NCBI GenBank assembly: GCA_028284445.1
Contig: JANQRS010000029.1
Span: 248,001 to 312,000, forward strand
Source: Calditrichia bacterium
Lineage (GTDB): Bacteria; Calditrichota; Calditrichia; RBG-13-44-9; J075
Reading direction: 5' to 3'
Length of the DNA stretch: 64,000 nucleotides
Part shown: positions 9,069 to 17,606 of the stretch, one piece after another
Numbering within the stretch: the first letter of the stretch is position 1
How the letters are laid out: every line of letters starts with the position of its first letter
Translations under genes and position numbers: made by a program
The notes under the pieces: generated by a model
What the model was told of the DNA's origin: nothing
The model's input: only the letters and a program-made list of their open reading frames with translations
The model's database searches: none

Positions 9069-10499
9069 ATGGTTGAAAATCAGCAGACAATCAAGTCGAC
9101 TGTCTCGTTTACAGGCATAGGCCTGCATACCGGAAAGCGGTCGACAATTACGTTTAAGCCGGCTCCCGAAAATTACGGCATCGTATTTAGTAGAACGGAT
9201 ATTCCCGGAAATATAGAAGTGCCGGCGCTGGTTGATTACGTGGTTCAAGACAACTCGATCGATAGTTTACGCGGTACAAATTTGCAAAAAGACGGCGCGA
9301 TGATTTATACGGTTGAGCACGTGCTCGCCGCCGTTGCCGGATTACAAATTGACAACCTGCGTGTCGAGCTTACCGCAGCAGAACCGCCCGTTGGAGATGG
9401 CAGTGCAATGCCCTACGTGGAAGCCCTGCTTGAAGCCGGCATCCTTGAACAGGAGGCAGCAAAAGATTTCCTGGTCATCGAGGATACACTCGATTTCCAG
9501 AACGAAAAGCAGGGCGTCGATATGGTGGCCCTCCCGCTGGATGATTTGCGGATTACCGTGATGATTGATTTCCAAAATCCAGCCCTCGGCAGTCAGCATT
9601 CCGGCCTCTTTGCCCTGCATAAGGAATTTGTTGATCAGTTTGCGCCGGCGCGAACGTTCTGCTTCCTGCATGAAGTGGAATTGCTGATTGAGCAAGGGCT
9701 TATCAAAGGCGGCCGCCTCGACAATGCCGTGGTGATTTGCGATAAAGAGTTGCATGAAATCAACGAGCAGCGGATCATCGATACGCTCAAGGTGGATGGC
9801 AAGGTGTTTGTCGGCGAAAACGGAATCTTGAATAATCGCGAATTGCGTTTCAAGAATGAGCCGGCACGGCACAAACTGCTGGATTTGCTTGGCGACCTGT
9901 TTCTGGTGGGTGCGCCGATCAAAGGACAGATTCTGGCGGCCCGGCCCGGGCATCAAAGCAATATCGAATTTGCACGTCATCTTCGCGATTATTACAAGAA
10001 GCAGCAGCTTACCCGGAAATACCAGGATGTATCCCGCAAGGGCGTTGTTTTCGACTATACGGCGATTCAGCGGATATTGCCGCATCGCTATCCCTTTTTG
10101 CTGGTGGATCGCATAGTGGAATTTGAGCCCGGAAAGCGCATCGTTGGTATCAAGAGCGTTACCGGGAACGAGCAGTTTTTCCAGGGCCACTTTCCTGGCC
10201 ATCCGGTGATGCCGGGTGTGTTAATTGTTGAAGCGATGGCCCAAACCGGGGGCATCATGCTGCTTGATGGCGCCGACAATATGGATAATAAATTGGTGTA
10301 CTTCATGTCGATGGACAAAGTGCGCTTCAGAAAACCGGTTTTTCCCGGTTGTCAGTTGGTATTTGAATTGGAGTTAACGCGTAAGCGGCCGACTTCCTGT
10401 AAAATGGTTGGTAAAGCTTATGTGGATGGTGAGGTCGTTACTGAGGCCGAAATGATGGCCGCAATTGTTGACGGAAATGGACCGGTGAGGAATCTCTAA
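9069..10499 (+). CDS. lpxC/fabZ: Bifunctional LpxC deacetylase / FabZ dehydratase fusion
   Basis: 476 aa. Residues 1 to about 310 are LpxC, the Zn-dependent UDP-3-O-acyl-GlcNAc deacetylase and committed step of lipid A synthesis: TVEHVLAA carries one zinc-binding His, and RHKLLDLLGD carries the catalytic His plus the second metal-binding His/Asp region. Residues from about 325 to 476 are FabZ, the 3-hydroxyacyl-ACP dehydratase: LPHRYPFLLVD holds the active His (about 339) and VEAMAQTGG the active Glu (about 388). Separate genes are the rule in Proteobacteria; the fused form is known from Bacteroidetes/Chlorobi and relatives. Start is ATG 9069 after GAAGAGG. Confidence 0.96.
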   Translation: MVENQQTIKSTVSFTGIGLHTGKRSTITFKPAPENYGIVFSRTDIPGNIEVPALVDYVVQDNSIDSLRGTNLQKDGAMIYTVEHVLAAVAGLQIDNLRVELTAAEPPVGDGSAMPYVEALLEAGILEQEAAKDFLVIEDTLDFQNEKQGVDMVALPLDDLRITVMIDFQNPALGSQHSGLFALHKEFVDQFAPARTFCFLHEVELLIEQGLIKGGRLDNAVVICDKELHEINEQRIIDTLKVDGKVFVGENGILNNRELRFKNEPARHKLLDLLGDLFLVGAPIKGQILAARPGHQSNIEFARHLRDYYKKQQLTRKYQDVSRKGVVFDYTAIQRILPHRYPFLLVDRIVEFEPGKRIVGIKSVTGNEQFFQGHFPGHPVMPGVLIVEAMAQTGGIMLLDGADNMDNKLVYFMSMDKVRFRKPVFPGCQLVFELELTRKRPTSCKMVGKAYVDGEVVTEAEMMAAIVDGNGPVRNL

Positions 10500-10562
10500 A
10501 TAGCAAGTATGTGAATCACCGGTTACATACAAAAGGAAAGATGAGCAAAAGAGAGGTCTCTA

Positions 10563-11339
10563 GTGCCTGATATCCATCCTACGGCCATTGTAGGGCCCGG
10601 CGCCGAACTCGGCAAAGGGGTTACAGTAGGTCCTTATACCTTAATAGAAGATGACGTGGTTGTTGGCGATGATAGTAAAATTCTGTCGCACGCCACACTG
10701 GAATCCGGTACTCGCCTTGGCAAAGGGGTGACGGTTGGTCGCGGGGCAGTGCTCGGTGGTGCACCGCAGGATCTGAAATTTGCCGGTGAGAAAACCTATC
10801 TTGAAATTGGCGATGGAACGACGATTCGCGAATATGCAACCCTGAATCGCGGTACCAGCTACGCATACAAAACCGTGGTTGGTAAGGATTGTTTCATTAT
10901 GGCCTACGTCCATATTGCCCATGATTGTGTGATCGGCAACAACGTGGTTCTCGCAAATGCAGTTACTATGGGAGGACATGTTGTGATCGAGGATTTTGTA
11001 GGCGTCGGCGGCTTAACGGCCATTCATCAATTTGTTCGAATCGGCAAGCAGTGTTTTGTTGGCGGTGGCAGTAAAGTTAGTAAAGACGTGCCGCCGTTTA
11101 TCCTGGCAATGGGCGAGCCCCTGCAATATGGCGGGGTCAATTTTGTCGGTATGTCCCGTCGCGGATTTAGCGAAGAAGCGCTTGCGCAAATAAAACGTGC
11201 CTACCGGATTGTTTTTCGAAGCAATCTGACGCGCAAGGAAGCACTGGCTAAAATTCGTAGCGATATGGAATTGACTGCTGATATTGAATCAATTATTGGT
11301 TTTGTAGAAGTCAGCGAACGTGGATTGATCCGCGGATAG
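10563..11339 (+). CDS. lpxA: Acyl-ACP--UDP-GlcNAc O-acyltransferase LpxA
   Basis: 258 aa, standard length. Left-handed beta-helix hexapeptide repeats start at IHPTAIV; the catalytic His is in AYVHIAHDCVIGNN (about residue 122). The C-terminal helical domain carries substrate-binding residues. LpxA adds the first 3-hydroxyacyl chain in lipid A synthesis. Start is GTG 10563 with GAGAGG upstream. It is 63 nt downstream of lpxC/fabZ and probably in the same transcript. Confidence 0.96.
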   Translation: MPDIHPTAIVGPGAELGKGVTVGPYTLIEDDVVVGDDSKILSHATLESGTRLGKGVTVGRGAVLGGAPQDLKFAGEKTYLEIGDGTTIREYATLNRGTSYAYKTVVGKDCFIMAYVHIAHDCVIGNNVVLANAVTMGGHVVIEDFVGVGGLTAIHQFVRIGKQCFVGGGSKVSKDVPPFILAMGEPLQYGGVNFVGMSRRGFSEEALAQIKRAYRIVFRSNLTRKEALAKIRSDMELTADIESIIGFVEVSERGLIRG

Positions 11340-11362
11340 CTATTTTCACACCACATGTATTT

Positions 11363-11389
11363 TTGACAAATCGTATAGTAGCATAAAAT
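11363..11389 (+). promoter_or_regulatory. Possible sigma-70 promoter for rseP
   Basis: TTGACA at 11363-11368 and TAAAAT at 11384-11389 are separated by 15 bp, shorter than the optimal 17. A small hairpin (TTTGCC at 11418-11423, GGCAAA at 11433-11438) lies in the leader. The perfect -35 box in the only gap between lpxA and rseP makes a promoter plausible. Confidence 0.4.
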
Positions 11390-11467
11390 AATTGCCGATA
11401 TTCAGAACTTGGAGCCGTTTGCCGCGTTTAGAGGCAAAACAGCAGTTATTGATAAAGGATTCCTGAA

Positions 11468-12772
11468 ATGATATATATTGTTGGTGCGATTCTTGTACTG
11501 GGCCCGCTGATTTTTGTCCATGAGTTGGGGCACTTTTTGGCGGCAAAAATGTTCGGCGTGCGCGTTGAACGTTTTTCGATCGGATTCCCACCACGGTTGT
11601 TTGGTATTCAGATTGGCGAAACGGATTATTGTATTTCGGCCGTCCCGATCGGCGGTTATGTAAAAATGAGCGGGATGATCGATGAAAGCATGGATGAAAA
11701 TGTGACCTTAACCGGCGCCGACTATGAATTTATGTCCAAGCCGATGTATCAAAAGGTTATCATCATTACGGCCGGTGTGATCATGAACTTCCTGCTGGCG
11801 GTAGTGATTCTTGGCGGGTTTGCATATGTACAGGGTGAAGCAATTTTGCCCACAACCACCATTGGTGCAGTGCCGGATACCAGCCTTGCTTATGAAATCG
11901 GCTTGCGTGCGCATGATGAGATTGTTGAAATCGGCGGACAGCCGGTCGAAAACTGGCAGGATATCACCGAGATCTTCCTTGATCGTCTCGGCGAAGACTT
12001 ACCTTTTATTATCAATCGTGATGGAGAAATGCGCGAGCTGCATTTTCCCGGCAGCAGCATTGCCGTGGAAGATTTACAGCGTCTCAATATATTCCCGTTG
12101 CGCCCGGCGCGGGTAGGGGAAGTATTGGATGGCGCGCCGGCTGCTGAAGCCGGGTTGCAGCGTGGCGATTGGATAATGGCCATCAACGATTCTGCAGTGA
12201 CAAATTGGAATGAGATGGCGGCTATTATCAGCACCCAGCCGGACGTACCACTGACATTTGATATCAAGCGCGGTGATGAACAGCTAAAGATAAATATGAC
12301 CCCGGCACTGAGCGAAAGCGACAGCAGCGGCAGGATTGGTATTGGGCAGTATTTTGAATTCCGCGATATTTCCTTGCTTGGTGCGGCCGCCATTGGTTTT
12401 GAGCGGTCGATGCTGATCGTTGATGTGCATATCAAGGTTTTCCAATGGATCTTCAGTGGCCGGGCCAAAGTGCAGGAAACCCTGGGTGGACCGGTGATGA
12501 TCGCGGAGATGGCTGGCCAGGCTGTTAATATCGGGCCCGAGCGTGTGATAGAGATGATCGCCCAGTTAAGTGTCGTATTGGCTTTTATCAATATTTTGCC
12601 ATTTCCGGCACTTGACGGAGGCCACCTGATGATCATTCTGATTGAAGGCATTCGTCGCAAACCGTTGCCCACAAAAGGCAAACTGATGGTCCAGCAAGTC
12701 GGCATGTTTCTTTTATTATTGCTAATCGTCTTCGTATTCTATAATGATATCGCGCGGATCATCAACCGATAG
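11468..12772 (+). CDS. rseP: RIP metalloprotease RseP (site-2 protease, M50)
   Basis: 434 aa. The zinc site HELGH is at residues 18-22 in the first membrane helix; the second metal motif is in LPFPALDGGH near the C-terminus. Two PDZ-like modules lie between (about 110-185 and 190-280; GAPAAEAGLQRGDWI is the clearest). This inner-membrane protease cuts transmembrane anti-sigma factors and signal-peptide remnants. Placement after the Bam/Lpx genes is common. The window also encodes an ECF sigma factor with a membrane-anchored anti-sigma-like partner at 17.6-18.8 kb, a possible substrate, though nothing in the sequence proves this. The ribosome binding site AAGGA precedes ATG 11468. Confidence 0.93.
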   Translation: MIYIVGAILVLGPLIFVHELGHFLAAKMFGVRVERFSIGFPPRLFGIQIGETDYCISAVPIGGYVKMSGMIDESMDENVTLTGADYEFMSKPMYQKVIIITAGVIMNFLLAVVILGGFAYVQGEAILPTTTIGAVPDTSLAYEIGLRAHDEIVEIGGQPVENWQDITEIFLDRLGEDLPFIINRDGEMRELHFPGSSIAVEDLQRLNIFPLRPARVGEVLDGAPAAEAGLQRGDWIMAINDSAVTNWNEMAAIISTQPDVPLTFDIKRGDEQLKINMTPALSESDSSGRIGIGQYFEFRDISLLGAAAIGFERSMLIVDVHIKVFQWIFSGRAKVQETLGGPVMIAEMAGQAVNIGPERVIEMIAQLSVVLAFINILPFPALDGGHLMIILIEGIRRKPLPTKGKLMVQQVGMFLLLLLIVFVFYNDIARIINR

Positions 12773-12922
12773 ACAACGCCTCCTTTTTAATTATTGTGTG
12801 CCGATTATGTTCAATAGCGCACGTGCTACTTTCAAAATATCCGTATAAACAGGTGTCGAAGTTAACCCGTGATGTGCAAGGCGTATTGCGGGACGTGTTC
12901 CGACCTGTGCAATCATGGTGAT

Positions 12923-13771
12923 ATGACTTCATTGAATTCAAAGATTGGTCATTTGACGGAGATCCTTCGTGGGTTCCCAAATGTGCTGGTAGCCTATTCC
13001 GGTGGCGTAGATTCAACGCTGCTGCTGAAGGTGGCAAGCGATGCCCTGGGTGAAAATGCCCGAGGTATTATCGGCGTATCGCCGTCGCTGCCCCAACGGG
13101 AGCTGCATGAGGCGATTCGTGTCGCCAAGGATCATAATTGGCGCTATGATACCATCGAGACCAGCGAACTGGCAGATCCGAATTATCATCTAAACCCGCA
13201 CAATCGCTGCTACTTCTGCAAGAAAGAGCTCTTTTCGGAGATTTACGGTTATGCCCGCCAGCATGGATTTCAGGTGATTGCTGACGGCACCAACGCCGAC
13301 GATGTTGGTGGACACCGGCCGGGGATGGTTGCAGCAGAAGAATTGGCAGTGTACAGTCCCTTAAAAGATGCCGGATTAAGCAAAGAGGATGTCCGTGCTA
13401 TTTCGAAAGAGCTGGACTTGCCAACCTGGAATAAGCCGGAAATGGCTTGCCTGGCTTCCCGCTTTCCAACCGGTATCGCTATTTCGCAGGAAAAATTAAG
13501 TCAAGTGGAACAAGCGGAAGCATTTTTGAAAGCGCTCGGCTTCCAACAGGTTCGTGTTCGTCATCATGAAGATGTTGCTCGCATTGAAGTTGGAGAGATC
13601 GAAATGGAACGTCTCTTTGAGGGCAATCTTCGTCGCCAAATAGATGCCCGCTTCAAGACCCTCGGGTATAAATTTGTGGCGATGGATTTGAGCGGATACC
13701 GACGCGGGAGTTTGAGTGAAGGATTACCTGAAACATCGTTGGATGTAACAGGGAAGCATAAGGAGAAGTAA
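12923..13771 (+). CDS. larE: LarE-type ATP-dependent sulfur transferase
   Basis: 282 aa from ATG 12923. Upstream in-frame GTG 12869/ATG 12872 would add 18 residues absent from the family. The PP-loop SGGVDS (about residue 26) binds ATP; the motif GYRRGSLSEG lies near the C-terminus. LarE thiolates the pyridinium carboxylate precursor of the nickel-pincer nucleotide. Three cysteines are conserved here: two in NRCYFCK and one in PEMACLASR. This pattern fits the LarE type thought to use a 4Fe-4S cluster catalytically rather than a single sacrificial Cys (inference). No larA, larB or larC is in the window. The stop is 1 nt before uppP. Confidence 0.88.
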   Translation: MTSLNSKIGHLTEILRGFPNVLVAYSGGVDSTLLLKVASDALGENARGIIGVSPSLPQRELHEAIRVAKDHNWRYDTIETSELADPNYHLNPHNRCYFCKKELFSEIYGYARQHGFQVIADGTNADDVGGHRPGMVAAEELAVYSPLKDAGLSKEDVRAISKELDLPTWNKPEMACLASRFPTGIAISQEKLSQVEQAEAFLKALGFQQVRVRHHEDVARIEVGEIEMERLFEGNLRRQIDARFKTLGYKFVAMDLSGYRRGSLSEGLPETSLDVTGKHKEK

Positions 13772-13772
13772 G

Positions 13773-14606
13773 TTGAGTGAGATCGTTAAGTCGATAATTC
13801 TGGGCGTTGTTCAGGGGCTGTCCGAGTTTCTGCCGATCAGCAGTTCCGGCCACCTTGTCCTGTTTCAGGAATTTCTGAATTTTCAGCAAAGTGGGCTCGC
13901 CTTTGAGATTTTTGTACATTTTGGAACGCTGCTGGCAGTGCTGGTGGCATTTCGTACCGACATTGTTCAGATGATTAAATATCTGCCGGGTGTGCCGTCG
14001 TTCATCATGAACGGATTTAAGATCCGCGAGCCGGAAGATGAGCATCGCGCGATGAGCACCTATATTGTTATCAGCATGTTTCCGGCGGCAATTGTCGGGC
14101 TATTCTTTAAAGATCAGGTAAGCTTGCTTTTTAATAGTCTGGTGCTGGTATTGTTTGCGCTTTTCGCAACCGGCATCATCCTTTGGAGCTCCAAATACGC
14201 AGAAGAAAGTGAGACGCATCCATTTCTTAACCTCTGGCAGGCCATCTTGATTGGTTGCGCCCAGGCATTTGCAATCATTCCCGGGATTTCCCGTTCCGGC
14301 TCTACCATTGTTACCGGACTCTGGCTGGGGGTTCAGCGAGATACCATCGCCAAATTTTCATTCCTGATGTCTGTACCGGTCATTCTGGGTGCAACGGTTA
14401 TGCAAGTGCGAGAACTGATGGATGCACCGCCGGCAGCAGATGAAATGACCAATCTGATTGTGGCAACCCTTGCTGCGGCCGTGTCTGGTTATGCTGCCAT
14501 CATTTGGATGCTGGAAGTGATTCGCCGCCAGCGTCTGGAGTGGTTTGGTGTTTACTGTCTTGCAGTCAGTATCCTTGGTGGGGTGTATGTTTTTCTGGGG
14601 AGTTAA
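13773..14606 (+). CDS. uppP: Undecaprenyl-diphosphatase UppP (BacA)
   Basis: 277 aa with about eight membrane helices. The two BacA signature motifs are present: GLSEFLPISSSGHL near the N-terminus and PGISRSGSTI at about residue 170. It recycles undecaprenyl pyrophosphate to the monophosphate carrier for peptidoglycan and O-antigen synthesis and gives bacitracin resistance when overexpressed. Start is TTG 13773 with AAGGAG 7 nt upstream; the 1-nt spacing after larE suggests translational coupling. Confidence 0.95.
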   Translation: MSEIVKSIILGVVQGLSEFLPISSSGHLVLFQEFLNFQQSGLAFEIFVHFGTLLAVLVAFRTDIVQMIKYLPGVPSFIMNGFKIREPEDEHRAMSTYIVISMFPAAIVGLFFKDQVSLLFNSLVLVLFALFATGIILWSSKYAEESETHPFLNLWQAILIGCAQAFAIIPGISRSGSTIVTGLWLGVQRDTIAKFSFLMSVPVILGATVMQVRELMDAPPAADEMTNLIVATLAAAVSGYAAIIWMLEVIRRQRLEWFGVYCLAVSILGGVYVFLGS

Positions 14607-14647
14607 TGGACTGGTGGTCTTGATTTCCCGCGGCTAGTTTAGGTGAC

Positions 14648-14691
14648 AGTCCCCCCTCCATCTCCCCCCGGGGGGAGATGGAGGGGGGACT
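14648..14691. repeat. C-run/G-run palindrome, copy 1
   Basis: A perfect 44-bp palindrome: AGT, C6, TCCATCT, C6, then the exact reverse complement with no loop. It is one of six copies of the same architecture in this window (others at 28619, 38719, 52399, 56415 and 58211). No T-run follows, so it is not a standard terminator. Confidence 0.9.
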
Positions 14692-14790
14692 CTTTCCAAG
14701 GGCATTTTTCCTCTCGTTGTCCTTGATTTACACGCGCTTTTAATAGAGCCACAATCGCTTCTAAATATATTAGTTCTTTCAGTTTATCTG

Positions 14791-14841
14791 CTGAATGCGT
14801 AATATGACAAACTGGGAATATCCGGCATATTATGCATTCAG
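14791..14841. promoter_or_regulatory. 16-bp inverted repeat upstream of the NSS transporter
   Basis: CTGAATGCGTAATATG at 14791-14806 pairs with CATATTATGCATTCAG at 14826-14841 with one mismatch across a 19-nt loop. It lies about 110 bp upstream of the transporter start. It could be an operator or an mRNA hairpin; no T-run follows. Confidence 0.45.
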
Positions 14842-14951
14842 ATGATTGATGGAGTGCGCTAATCCTTCTCCGATCTATCCGCTGATATTGCCCGCCTCGG
14901 AATCTGTAGCAGAAAATCCTCTGTTGATTTCAACGAAAATAGGTGGAAAAG

Positions 14952-16415
14952 ATGGCAAAAGAACTGTTTACCAGTCGATGGGCCTTGCTGCTTGCGACCA
15001 TGGGAATGGCTGTGGGAGCCGGCAATATCTGGCGCTTTCCGCGTTTAGCGGGTCAGTATGGCGGCGCTTTCCTGATTCCCTGGGGAATCTTCCTGATACT
15101 ATGGTCCATTCCGCTTCTGATGATCGAGTTCACGATGGGGAAGGAGACCCGTAAGGGGCCGATTGGTGCTTTTGCAGACTTTCTCGGGCCGAAATTTGCC
15201 TGGATGGGCGGCTACGTCGCCATCTGTACGATGGCCATCATGTTCTACTATTCCGTCGTAACCGGCTGGGCGTTGAAGTATTTGATCGCAGCGCTGAGCG
15301 GTGGATTAAACGGTGTCAACCACGATCAATTTTGGACGACCTTTACCAGTTCCGGATATGAACCGGCTATTTTCCACCTGATCGTGCTCGGGATTGCATC
15401 TGCCATAATCTACCAGGGTGTGGTTAACGGGATCGAACGTGCGAATAGAATTTTGCTGCCCTCGTTGTTCATACTGCTGGTTATCGGTGCGATCCGCTCT
15501 TTGACGCTCGACAATGCGTCTGCTGGCCTCAACTATTTTTTTGGCTTCCAGGAACAGAGTCTCTGGGATTATAAGATGTGGCTGGAAGCGGTATCACAGT
15601 CGGCCTGGTCAACCGGCGCAGGTTGGGGATTGGTATTGACTTATTCTGTCTACATGCGTAAAGAGGAGGACGTGCCGCTGAACGCCTTCATTACCGGCTT
15701 CGGCAATAATTCTGCCTCAATCCTCGCCGGTCTGGCGATCATACCGGCGGTGTTCTCTCTGTCCGCCACCCAGGCAGATGCCCTCTCGGCATTGGGCGCT
15801 GGAAATGAAGGCTTGGGCTTCATTGTCATTCCACAATTGTTTGAACAGTTGCCCGGTGCGCAGATCATGATATCGCTCTTTTTCCTCGGGCTGTTTTTTG
15901 CAGCGATGAGTTCCCTGATCGCTATGATGGAACTATCCACCCGTCTGTTCATGGATTTTGGGATGAATCGCAAAAAGGCCCTGGCGATTGTTGCCCTGTT
16001 AACGGCGGTGTTTGGCTTGCCCTCCGCCTTCTCCCTGGCCTTTTTCAAGAACCAGGATTGGGTATGGGGATTGGGCCTGATCATTAGCGGATTATTTGTT
16101 GGCTATGCCGCCATTCATAAAGGCGTCACGCAATTTCGCGAAAAGTATATCAATACGCGCTACAGCAATTTGTATGTAGGCAACTGGTTTGATTGGGTAG
16201 TCAAAGTCCTGATCCCGGTAGAGGCGCTGGCAATGATGATCTGGTGGTCATACCAGGCCATTTTTATATACGATCCGGAACAATGGTGGTCGCCAATCCG
16301 TACATTCAGCCTGGGGACTTGTTTGTTACAATGGGGACTGCTTATCGCCTTCCTGATGTTTATGAACGGGCGTATTAATCGCTGGATTAGCCGGGGAGAA
16401 ATGATTAATGCTTGA
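14952..16415 (+). CDS. Sodium-dependent NSS family transporter, large subunit
   Basis: 487 aa with about twelve membrane helices. The neurotransmitter:sodium symporter signature is near the N-terminus: MAVGAGNIWRFP carries the unwound helix 1 that binds Na+ and substrate. Bacterial members carry amino acids (Trp, Leu, Met, Ala). AGGTGG at 14941-14946 is 5 nt before ATG 14952; a GTG at 14943 overlaps that site and is less likely. The 3' end overlaps a 36-codon gene for a MetS-like small subunit, which suggests a two-subunit importer like MetPS of Corynebacterium (methionine/alanine). The substrate is not proven by sequence. Confidence 0.93.
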   Translation: MAKELFTSRWALLLATMGMAVGAGNIWRFPRLAGQYGGAFLIPWGIFLILWSIPLLMIEFTMGKETRKGPIGAFADFLGPKFAWMGGYVAICTMAIMFYYSVVTGWALKYLIAALSGGLNGVNHDQFWTTFTSSGYEPAIFHLIVLGIASAIIYQGVVNGIERANRILLPSLFILLVIGAIRSLTLDNASAGLNYFFGFQEQSLWDYKMWLEAVSQSAWSTGAGWGLVLTYSVYMRKEEDVPLNAFITGFGNNSASILAGLAIIPAVFSLSATQADALSALGAGNEGLGFIVIPQLFEQLPGAQIMISLFFLGLFFAAMSSLIAMMELSTRLFMDFGMNRKKALAIVALLTAVFGLPSAFSLAFFKNQDWVWGLGLIISGLFVGYAAIHKGVTQFREKYINTRYSNLYVGNWFDWVVKVLIPVEALAMMIWWSYQAIFIYDPEQWWSPIRTFSLGTCLLQWGLLIAFLMFMNGRINRWISRGEMINA

Positions 16416-16518
16416 GACAACAACAATTATTATGATGGTGCTGATTCTTGGCGCGATATGGGGCGGATGCGGTTATTTCCTCAGTCGCGCCTTTAGAGCT
16501 CAGAAGGCGCAGAAGTAA
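16408..16518 (+). CDS. MetS-type NSS transporter small subunit (36 aa)
   Basis: A 36-aa open frame starting ATG 16408, overlapping the large-subunit stop by 8 nt, with GGGGAGA 9 nt upstream. The protein is one hydrophobic helix (TTTIIMMVLILGAIWGG) followed by CGYFLSRAFRAQKAQK. Size, single helix, Gly-rich helix end and basic tail fit the small subunit family MetS, which sits just after NSS genes and is needed for transport in Corynebacterium glutamicum. Position and form are seen directly; the function is by analogy. It is short enough to be missed by automatic annotation. Confidence 0.82.
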   Translation: MLETTTIIMMVLILGAIWGGCGYFLSRAFRAQKAQK

Positions 16519-16531
16519 GCAGGTTTAAGAA

Positions 16532-17554
16532 ATGGCTTCGAAGCAACAATCCTTGTTATACTATCGCCAGGCGATGACGCAAGCCGGAAAAGGCGGACTA
16601 TATCCGGTCTGTTTTATTTTTGGTGAAGAAGATTATTTGATCGACAATCTGATTTCGGAGATTGCCAAAAAGCATCTCCCGGAAATCGAAAAAGAGATCA
16701 ACTATTTTGTCCGCTATGCCAGCGAGACGCCGCTGGAGGAGATTGTCACGTTGATGGCCGGCGGCAGTCTTTTCGGTTCCCGCAAGCTGATCATTTATCG
16801 CGATTTCCAGAATTCCCGCAATCCCAACCTGAAAATTCTCGACAAATTCCTTTCACAACCGGACCCGGAAATTATGCTGGTGGTCGTTGCGCATGCGGAG
16901 ACGACTTCTCAATCGAAGCTGCAGACCCTGCGCAAAAAGGTCGCCACTGTCAATGTACGGCCGCTGAATGAGCAAGAGCTTGATCAGTTTGTGCGGGACG
17001 AGTTCAAGCGCTATCAGAAGAACGTCAGTGCTGACGGTATTAAGGCGATTGTTTATCTGGTAGGTGAGAAGATTCACGACCTGAAAACAGAAATTCTGCA
17101 GGTCGCCAATTTTTTCAAGAATCAAACTGATATCTCCGCCGATGATGTTGAAAAAGTAGTTGGCATCCACGTTACTCAAAACGTGTTTGAATTAACCGGG
17201 ATGATTGCCGGCAAGAATCTTGAAAAATCCCTGTTTATATTGCGTAACCTTCTGGAGAAAGGGGAGAGCCCGGCTACAATTTTGGCCTTGCTCTTGCGCC
17301 ATGTTTTGATCTTATTGAAGATGCGCGGCTATTATTTGAGTGGCGAGAAGAATGAGCGAACCATCCAGGACAAACTGCGGCTGTATCCGCGGCATTTTAA
17401 GGAATACAAGGCGCAACTTTCTCGCTGGAAGTTTAATCACCTGAAAGAGGCGATTCGCCTGCTGCGGGAAAGCGATGAAATCATGAAGTCAAGCCAGGTT
17501 TCACCGCAGGTAATGCTCGATATGTTGATCGTTAAATTAATTAATTTGAATTAA
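16532..17554 (+). CDS. holA: DNA polymerase III delta subunit
   Basis: 340 aa, usual length. The N-terminal motif YPVCFIFGEEDYLIDNLI is typical of HolA. A degenerate AAA+ fold (1 to about 210) and the C-terminal collar domain (KGESPATILALLLRHVLILLKM) follow. HolA opens the sliding clamp within the clamp loader. It starts 13 nt after the small transporter subunit, so it is probably co-transcribed although unrelated in function. Confidence 0.92.
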   Translation: MASKQQSLLYYRQAMTQAGKGGLYPVCFIFGEEDYLIDNLISEIAKKHLPEIEKEINYFVRYASETPLEEIVTLMAGGSLFGSRKLIIYRDFQNSRNPNLKILDKFLSQPDPEIMLVVVAHAETTSQSKLQTLRKKVATVNVRPLNEQELDQFVRDEFKRYQKNVSADGIKAIVYLVGEKIHDLKTEILQVANFFKNQTDISADDVEKVVGIHVTQNVFELTGMIAGKNLEKSLFILRNLLEKGESPATILALLLRHVLILLKMRGYYLSGEKNERTIQDKLRLYPRHFKEYKAQLSRWKFNHLKEAIRLLRESDEIMKSSQVSPQVMLDMLIVKLINLN

Positions 17555-17606
17555 TTAAATATTACGGAACTTTGGTTTTTCCTACAGGTAAAAACCTCAT
17601 AATTAT

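Larger units (their letters stand above)
14607..14951. other. 345-bp gap between uppP and the NSS transporter
   Basis: No open frame of interest lies here. The gap holds the first C-run/G-run palindrome (14648-14691) and a separate 16-bp inverted repeat (14791-14841), both listed on their own. No clear promoter boxes were found. Confidence 0.6.

Noticed and set aside
9342..10202. 286-aa antisense open frame inside lpxC/fabZ
   Set aside because: The opposite strand encodes conserved active-site motifs over the same bases; this frame is a by-product.
11890..12705. 271-aa antisense open frame inside rseP
   Set aside because: Ser/Pro/Ile-rich low-quality translation opposite a conserved protease; no start signal.
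14648..14691. Palindrome copy 1 as a plain terminator of uppP
   Set aside because: No T-run on either side, and the same element occurs between divergent starts elsewhere.
17566..17572. GGAACTT, a perfect sigma-E-type -35 box before the ECF sigma gene
   Set aside because: No matching -10 at 16-17 bp was found, and the start would leave almost no leader. Kept only as a hint of autoregulation.
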